This document shows, in pieces, positions 59,200 to 64,000 of a stretch of 64,000 bases of DNA. Both the position numbers and the translations under genes were made by a program. Location of the stretch: assembly GCF_003434055.1 (NCBI RefSeq), contig NZ_QVEX01000001.1, positions 621,824 to 685,823 of the forward strand, in the 5' to 3' direction. This DNA comes from Enterocloster aldenensis (GTDB lineage Bacteria > Bacillota > Clostridia > Lachnospirales > Lachnospiraceae). Under the pieces are notes generated by a model, which searched no databases, was not told where the DNA came from, and was given only the letters and a program-made list of their open reading frames with translations. Positions within the stretch are counted from its first letter, which is position 1, and every line of letters starts with the position of its first letter.

Positions 59200-60089
59200 C
59201 TTCCCTGCCTCCCATCCATACCGGCCGCCCCGGGGGCCGGGCGCCTGTTCCTCCACTGCTCCATATATGCTTCCAGCATGACCCTCCAGTCAGGCAGCAG
59301 GGAAATGCCGGAAATCCGCAGCATCATGTTATCCAGTACACTGTAGGAAGGCCGCAGGGCATTCAGGCGGTCATGGCCTCCCCGGACCTGTACCACCGCT
59401 GCGCCGGTTCCTGACAGGCGCACGGCCTCCCTGGCAAATTCGTATCTGCTGCAGCTTCCCTGGCCTGTCACATGGTACAGACCGTCCTCCCCATGATACA
59501 TCAGTTCCACTGCCTTTGCAGCCAGTTCCTCCGCCCCTGTGGGCGCCGCGTACTGGTCCGGGTCCGCCTGTATGACCTGACCCTGTTCCGCCATTTGGAG
59601 GATCTGCCCCAGGTAGGGGCTCCCTGCCCCAAATATCCAGGAGCTTCTGATGATAATATGCCTGCTGCAGAATTCCCTTACAAAGTTCTCCCCTGCAAGC
59701 TTTGATTTTCCATAAACGGTCTGTGGATTGGGGGTATCAAATTCCGTATACGGCACCTGGCTGTCCCCGTCAAATACATCATCCGTGGAAAACTGCACCA
59801 GCCTTGCCTTCCCCATCCTGGCGGCCACGCTGAGATTCCTTGCGCCCAGGGCATTTACCTTATACGCAAGCTCCGGATCCTGCCGGCACTGGTCCGGGTC
59901 CGTAAGTCCCGCGCAGTTAATGATAAAATGCGGTCGGTTCATCCCCGCATACTCCATCACGTCCCCGGATACCGTAATATCCACTGAATCCACATCCGTC
60001 AGGAGAAGCTCCACCGACCCTGACCTTAATAGACCTGTCATCTTACGCCCGACCCTTCCGTTTGCACCGCATATCCATATTTTCTGCAT
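59196..60089 (-). CDS. dTDP-4-dehydrorhamnose reductase-like SDR (RmlD family)
   Basis: A 297-residue extended-SDR protein. The nucleotide-binding motif is ICGANGRVGRKM near residue 6, the downstream block is VQFSTDDVFDGD near 95, and the catalytic YxxxK is YGKSKLAGE near 130. By family it reduces a dTDP-4-keto sugar (or acts like MAT2B-type homologues). No other rhamnose genes are adjacent, so its role is unclear. Its stop overlaps the start of the DAACS symporter. Confidence 0.8.
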   Translation of the reverse strand: MQKIWICGANGRVGRKMTGLLRSGSVELLLTDVDSVDITVSGDVMEYAGMNRPHFIINCAGLTDPDQCRQDPELAYKVNALGARNLSVAARMGKARLVQFSTDDVFDGDSQVPYTEFDTPNPQTVYGKSKLAGENFVREFCSRHIIIRSSWIFGAGSPYLGQILQMAEQGQVIQADPDQYAAPTGAEELAAKAVELMYHGEDGLYHVTGQGSCSRYEFAREAVRLSGTGAAVVQVRGGHDRLNALRPSYSVLDNMMLRISGISLLPDWRVMLEAYMEQWRNRRPAPGAAGMDGRQGR

Positions 60090-60142
60090 ATCTTCTCTGC
60101 CTTCCTGTACTTTATCTTACTATTATTATGTACCAAAGGCGT

Positions 60143-60180
60143 AAAAAAACGGCATCCGGAGATAATTTCCCCGGATGCCG
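60143..60180 (-). terminator. Terminator of the small alarmone synthetase gene
   Basis: CGGCATCCGG at 60150 pairs with CCGGATGCCG at 60171; on the reverse strand a TTTTTTT run follows directly. Confidence 0.9.
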
Positions 60181-60226
60181 GTCTATATGCCGGATGGATG
60201 GCTGGTTCCAGCTGTCCCAGGCCAAG

Positions 60227-60823
60227 TCATTTCCTTTCATTGTGTATTTCAAATTCATTTTCAATCTCTTCCAATATATGCGCGTAACGGCAGAATTCCG
60301 CTTCCAGCCATTCCCTGTTCTCCGGCTGTTTTTTATAGCACACCCTGTGCTCCATACTGGCCCAGAAGTCCATGGCCATGGTCCTGAACTGCACTTCCAC
60401 TGGGAAATACTCCATGGTATCCAGGCAGTACACGGGTATGCCTAAAACCAGGTGCAGGCTTCTGTAGCCATTGGGTTTGGGTGATTGTATGTAGTCCTTT
60501 TCCTTTATTACTACCAGATCCGTCTGCCGTTTCAGGATATTTACCATATTATAGATATCATTCACAAAATAACAAATCACACGTATGCCTGCAATGTCCT
60601 GAAGTTCATTCCTGGCATTGACGATGCTGTCCGTAAATCCAAGACGCCTGAGCTTATCCTCAATACTCCTTTTTTCCTTGAGCCGGCCCTGGATATTATG
60701 GATGGGGCCGGAAACGTTTTTTTCTTTATACAGGCTGTGATTTAAAACCTCCAGACGGGTATTCATCACACGCCTTGCATCCTCATAGGGCTTGATTAAA
60801 TCATAATATTGCTCATTGGTCAT
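60227..60823 (-). CDS. Small alarmone synthetase, GTP pyrophosphokinase family
   Basis: A 198-residue RelA_SpoT synthetase-only protein. The substrate motifs are AGIRVICYFVNDIYNMVNIL near residue 78, KPNGYRSLHLVLGIPVY near 115 and EVQFRTMAMDFWASMEHRVCYKK near 145. It lacks the HD hydrolase and TGS domains, as in RelQ/RelP. It makes (p)ppGpp from ATP and GTP or GDP, giving basal stringent control. It is monocistronic with its own terminator. Confidence 0.9.
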   Translation of the reverse strand: MTNEQYYDLIKPYEDARRVMNTRLEVLNHSLYKEKNVSGPIHNIQGRLKEKRSIEDKLRRLGFTDSIVNARNELQDIAGIRVICYFVNDIYNMVNILKRQTDLVVIKEKDYIQSPKPNGYRSLHLVLGIPVYCLDTMEYFPVEVQFRTMAMDFWASMEHRVCYKKQPENREWLEAEFCRYAHILEEIENEFEIHNERK

Positions 60824-61048
60824 CTTGGCCCCTGCCTCCCTGTCATTTTCTTTTCACCGGCATGCCTTAACACGCCCTTATCATCCACATATCCTGAACG
60901 TAATTCTGTCATTTCCATATTAAATCAGCATACAGGGGATTTGTGAGTATTTTGTGATAGGATTCTGAAATTTTCATTAGGATTCTATGGAAAAACAAAA
61001 GAAAAACAGTTGCCGCCTGTTACTGCTTAATACCACTTACAGCAAATC

Positions 61049-61094
61049 AAAAATAGCCGCAGCCCCTCATAAACAGGAGACTACGGCTATTTTT
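61049..61094 (-). terminator. Terminator of the tRNA operon
   Basis: AAAAATAGCCG pairs with CGGCTATTTTT. The T-run on the reverse strand follows the last tRNA (Gln). The rest of 60824-61048 shows nothing recognisable. Confidence 0.85.
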
Positions 61095-61100
61095 CCATAA

Positions 61101-61172
61101 CTGGGCCGGCGGGATTCGAACCCTCGAGTGCAGGAGTCAAAGTCCTGTGCCTTACCGCTTGGCGACGGCCCA
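61101..61172 (-). tRNA. tRNA-Gln (anticodon TTG)
   Basis: Reverse-strand cloverleaf with acceptor TGGGCCG/CGGCCCA, anticodon stem CAGGA/TCCTG around CTTTGAC (anticodon TTG) and discriminator G. CCA is not encoded. It is third in the Arg-His-Gln operon. Confidence 0.95.
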
Positions 61173-61209
61173 ATAAATCCGGATAAAAAAAAATTCCCGG
61201 TAAGGGAAG

Positions 61210-61284
61210 GGTGAGTAGAGGGATTCGAACCCTCGGCCTCCAGAGCCACAATCTGGCGCGATAACCAACTTCGCCATACCCACC
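61210..61284 (-). tRNA. tRNA-His (anticodon GTG)
   Basis: Reverse-strand cloverleaf with acceptor GTGGGTA/TACTCAC, anticodon stem CCAGA/TCTGG around TTGTGGC (GTG), an encoded extra 5' G and discriminator C, both histidine identity elements. Confidence 0.95.
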
Positions 61285-61321
61285 ATAATGATTTTATTCG
61301 CTTTTCAGAGCTTGCGCTCAA

Positions 61322-61395
<74 letters not shown>

Positions 61396-61457
61396 ATGCT
61401 CGCTGACAACTTACCATGATGCCACACTTTGTCCGTCTACCGTTGTCAACGAGTCAT

Positions 61458-61486
61458 AGTTTACCATAGGTTCTGTAAGATTGCAA
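61458..61486 (-). promoter_or_regulatory. Probable promoter of the tRNA operon
   Basis: On the reverse strand TTGCAA (61486-61481) and TAAACT (61463-61458) are 17 bp apart, about 60 bp upstream of tRNA-Arg(TCT). The -10 match is moderate. Confidence 0.4.
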
Positions 61487-61548
61487 GCACTTTTTTAATT
61501 TTTTTCCGGGTTTTGCCGGGAATACGCTGCCGGACAGCTTCCGCTCCC

Positions 61549-61959
61549 CTATATTGTTCCTTCCATCATGGCAGACACGTCCACAATCCCCTCTTTACCT
61601 GCCTGGATTACCTCTGCCGGCAGCTGTTCAAAGGGAACATTCCCACGCATGAACACGGCCTGGACAATGGACGCCATGTTGGCTCCCGCCACCACCTTGA
61701 GATTCCTGCCCATTGGTTCTGCCAGCAGCTGCACCGCCACGTTAAAGGGCGAACCGCCCAGAATGTCCGTCATCAGGAGCACGTCCTCTGATTCCAGGGC
61801 ATTTATGGCCTGGATCATGTGGGACTTAAGTTCCTCCACGCCCTCTCCCTCTGTAAAGTTAACAACCTGTACCTGCTCCGGCGCTCCGGCCACCAGCCGG
61901 ATGGCGCTCATCACGCCCTCCGCATACTGTCCATGGCCTGTCACTACAATCCCTGTCAC
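61549..61959 (-). CDS. PTS mannose-family EIIA component
   Basis: A 136-residue phosphocarrier of the ManX/AgaF fold. The phospho-accepting histidine is His9 in IVVTGHGQYAEG, and VLLMTDILGGSPFNVAVQL near residue 62 is the conserved core. It starts at GTG 61959, 7 nt after AGGAGG. It relays phosphate from HPr to EIIB. It is last in the EIIB-EIIC-EIID-EIIA order. Confidence 0.9.
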   Translation of the reverse strand: MTGIVVTGHGQYAEGVMSAIRLVAGAPEQVQVVNFTEGEGVEELKSHMIQAINALESEDVLLMTDILGGSPFNVAVQLLAEPMGRNLKVVAGANMASIVQAVFMRGNVPFEQLPAEVIQAGKEGIVDVSAMMEGTI

Positions 61960-62024
61960 TTGAATTCCTCCTGATATCTATTGTATTCTCCCCTTTTTTG
62001 GACAGCTGCCCTGAGGGCAGCCGG

Positions 62025-62894
62025 TTATGCGTAGAACCCGCTCATGTATCCGATACCGGTCAGTATGGCTGCCAGGAACAGGATTAGTCCCATCAGCTTA
62101 AGGGGCGACCATTTCTTCTTGGCATACAGCCAATACACGCCCAGGGTCAGCCCTAAAGGCACAAGCCGCGGGAAAATGTTGTTGATGGTAGCGTCCGCAT
62201 TAAAAATTACCTGTCCTGCCAGTACCTCCCCGGTAGCGGCGTCAAACACATCCTTCACAATCTGGAACGGGATGGAACAGCTGACAAAGGACGCGGTAAG
62301 GGCGCCCACTACCAGAAGCCCCATGAAGTTCATGGAATTGGTGAGGATATCCATTTTTCCGGTTGCCATGAATCCGGACATGCCCTCCAGACCAGACTTA
62401 TATCCAAAGTAGAATAATTTTCTGGACAGGATGCAGGTCAGTACCGGATAGGCCAGCAGGTATATGGCGGCGCCCACCCATGCCATGGAGCTGTCCAGAC
62501 CCTGTGAAATGGACATGCATATGGTCAGGAGGATGGGGATGATGGTGGCCACCCACAGGGAATCGCCGATAGCGGATGTGGGACCAATCAGGGCCACCTT
62601 AACGGTGTTAATCACATCCGGCGTGCACTGGCCATTGGCATTGGCTTCCTCCATGCCGCATACAATGCCGTTACAGATGGAGCCTACCTGTGCCTCTGTG
62701 TTGAATAGGGTCACGTGGCGTTTCAGGGCCTCGGCTTTTTCCTCTTTGCTGTCATACAGTTCATCCACAACAGGAGCCATGGCCTGGCCAAAGGCCAGCC
62801 CCAGCATACTCTCTGCCTGCTGGGAGCAGCCATTCCAGAAAAACCAGTTCCAGAAAGATTTATCCAATGTTTTTTTACTTAACTGCCTGCTCAT
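62025..62894 (-). CDS. PTS mannose-family EIID component
   Basis: A 289-residue EIID membrane protein. The first block is SFWNWFFWNGCSQQAESMLGLAFGQAMAPVV, with VALIGPTSAIGDSLWVATIIPILL near residue 105 and a hydrophobic C-terminal end (GLILFLAAILTGIGYMSGF). Its start overlaps the EIIC stop by four bases. With EIIC it forms the sugar channel. Confidence 0.92.
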   Translation of the reverse strand: MSRQLSKKTLDKSFWNWFFWNGCSQQAESMLGLAFGQAMAPVVDELYDSKEEKAEALKRHVTLFNTEAQVGSICNGIVCGMEEANANGQCTPDVINTVKVALIGPTSAIGDSLWVATIIPILLTICMSISQGLDSSMAWVGAAIYLLAYPVLTCILSRKLFYFGYKSGLEGMSGFMATGKMDILTNSMNFMGLLVVGALTASFVSCSIPFQIVKDVFDAATGEVLAGQVIFNADATINNIFPRLVPLGLTLGVYWLYAKKKWSPLKLMGLILFLAAILTGIGYMSGFYA

Positions 62895-63676
62895 GCCCTT
62901 GCCTCCTTCTGCCCAATCTGAAACACATAGTAAATCACTGCCAACAGGGTTGCGATAACAGCCACTGCCATGGTGTTTAAGTTAAAATACGTTACAAGTA
63001 CAAAACCCAGCAGGAAAATGCATATCTGCCACTGCTTTTTTAACAGGAACGAGATGATGATCCCCATTCCAAGGGCAGCCATCATGCCGCCGAAGGTGCT
63101 GAGCAGGGTCGTAAGCCAGCCCGGTATCATGGATGCAAAGTCAGCCTGTGCCGATGCAGCCGTCATGGTGGTAAGAAGGATGACGGCCGGGATAAAACGG
63201 CATGCCAGGCCAATCAACTGCCCGCACACAACGTTGGGGATATACATCTTTCCTGTTTCCCCTGCCTCAGCATATTTGTTGGCAAGGCGGTTTAAAGGCA
63301 GGTTCAGGGCATAGGACAGGTTCCACACCATCTGTCCCACCAGGCCGCCGATTCCCGCGAATACCACGGCCAGGCCAATTACCTGTGTGCTTTCCATACC
63401 CTTTCCGAATACCAGGGCTCCGGCCGTGCCTATGTAGGTGGCATAGGATAAATCCCAGGCCACTGCGCCGCCCGGTGTCACATTGCCCATGTACATGATC
63501 TGCAGGGCAATGCCCACAATCATGGCGGTCTGAAGGTCCCCCATAATCACGCCCACCACAAAGGATGCAACCAGCGGCCGCCCCAGGGTATACCAACCAA
63601 TGGTATTGCCTACAATGGAGCCAATGGAACCCAGATACACGAACAGTGAAATTGCTATAATCTGTATGACGCTCAT
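62891..63676 (-). CDS. PTS mannose-family EIIC component
   Basis: A 261-residue EIIC protein with about eight helices. Characteristic blocks are NTIGWYTLGRPLVASFVVGVIMGDLQTAMIVGIALQ near residue 25 and MYMGNVTPGGAVAWDLSYATYIG near 62. It selects and translocates the sugar. The substrate (mannose, fructose, sorbose or an amino sugar) cannot be told from sequence alone. Confidence 0.92.
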   Translation of the reverse strand: MSVIQIIAISLFVYLGSIGSIVGNTIGWYTLGRPLVASFVVGVIMGDLQTAMIVGIALQIMYMGNVTPGGAVAWDLSYATYIGTAGALVFGKGMESTQVIGLAVVFAGIGGLVGQMVWNLSYALNLPLNRLANKYAEAGETGKMYIPNVVCGQLIGLACRFIPAVILLTTMTAASAQADFASMIPGWLTTLLSTFGGMMAALGMGIIISFLLKKQWQICIFLLGFVLVTYFNLNTMAVAVIATLLAVIYYVFQIGQKEARA

Positions 63677-63694
63677 TTCTTCCCCTCCTATAAG

Positions 63695-64000
63695 CTATAT
63701 TGTTTTCTTAAATGCTTCCCACGTTGTCCTGGCCGATGTGGGCAGCTGATGGAAAAATACCTCCAGTCCCTGATCTGCAAACCCGTCCAGTATCTCCACA
63801 TCCTGGTCGCTTAGGTAGAATATCCCCGTGGCCCCGTCCAGCTTATGCCTGGAATCCTCCTTTTTAGCCAGGTTTCCCAGCATGATAGCCTTGGCCCCTC
63901 CTATCTCTTCCTTAAAGGCTGTCAGGACCTGGGGCTGCTTCACAATCATCAGCCGGTTTCCGCTTCCCGGGGTTTTCAGTATTTCCTTTGCCTCCTGTGT
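63695..64000 (-). CDS. PTS mannose-family EIIB component, N-terminus cut by window edge
   Basis: The frame is open to the window edge and supplies the C-terminal 101 residues of EIIB (usually about 160). GNRLMIVKQPQVLTAF is followed by GGAKAIMLGNLAKKEDSRHK and FYLSDQDVEILDGFADQGLEVFFHQLP, the last typical of this family. The active-site histidine lies in the missing part. It is upstream of EIIC by 18 nt and belongs to the same operon. Confidence 0.88.
   Translation of the reverse strand, partial: TQEAKEILKTPGSGNRLMIVKQPQVLTAFKEEIGGAKAIMLGNLAKKEDSRHKLDGATGIFYLSDQDVEILDGFADQGLEVFFHQLPTSARTTWEAFKKTI

Overview
The window looks like chromosome of an anaerobic gut Firmicute of the Lachnospiraceae, most likely the Enterocloster / Clostridium clostridioforme-bolteae group. 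This is inferred from the gene families: BrnQ, split transketolase, PrpR-type sigma54 activators with tripartite tricarboxylate transporters, a 2-hydroxyacyl-CoA dehydratase activase fusion, YtvI-like and CPBP membrane proteins. Strong AAGGAGG ribosome binding sites and tRNAs without encoded CCA fit. No database search was possible. Most of the window is dense, conserved-looking chromosome. The only clearly degraded, AT-rich stretch is about 54.8-57.8 kb, next to a tRNA-Arg gene.

Layout. 0-7.5 kb: partial CorA (minus), a 1441-residue dehydratase-activase fusion, a structured inverted-repeat element holding a 19-codon ORF, an AraC/GyrI-type regulator that appears to have lost an internal segment, and a YtvI-like permease. 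7.5-15 kb: a six-gene nucleoside uptake and phosphorolysis operon (mtnP-like phosphorylase, HAD phosphatase, BMP lipoprotein, ABC ATPase, two permeases) under a LacI regulator, with near-identical operators before mtnP and before lacI. 15-16.6 kb: a free-standing effector-binding-domain protein and a CPBP protease. 16.7-34.3 kb: a sugar-acid or polyol-acid catabolic region controlled by two PrpR-type sigma54 activators. It has three recognisable -24/-12 promoters. Two of them, before the isomerase/transketolase operon and before the PdxA/TctABC operon, carry upstream TGTTTCA arrays. The third, before a KdgT-type permease and an amidohydrolase, carries TTGCAT dyads instead. 34.4-38.2 kb: glycerate kinase, CdaR-type regulator and serine hydroxymethyltransferase. 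38.5-48.3 kb: an acidic low-complexity lipoprotein, a DUF2157/GDYXXLXY membrane pair, RecJ, BrnQ, and a LysR gene divergent from a glucarate dehydratase-like enzyme and a CitMHS transporter. 48.6-54.5 kb: a dppABCDF-type peptide ABC operon. 54.7-57.8 kb: tRNA-Arg(ACG) followed by a cell-wall hydrolase, a frameshifted XRE/membrane gene and a second frameshifted gene. 57.8-64 kb: a dicarboxylate symporter coupled to an RmlD-like reductase, a small alarmone synthetase, a three-tRNA operon (Arg-TCT, His, Gln) and a mannose-family PTS operon running off the right edge.

The most interesting parts are the two-activator sigma54 region with its unassigned pathway, the palindromic small-ORF element at 5.3 kb, and the recurrence of short in-frame tandem repeats (12, 15, 18 and 24 nt units) inside four unrelated genes. 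All functions are from sequence reading and family knowledge; substrates are inferred.
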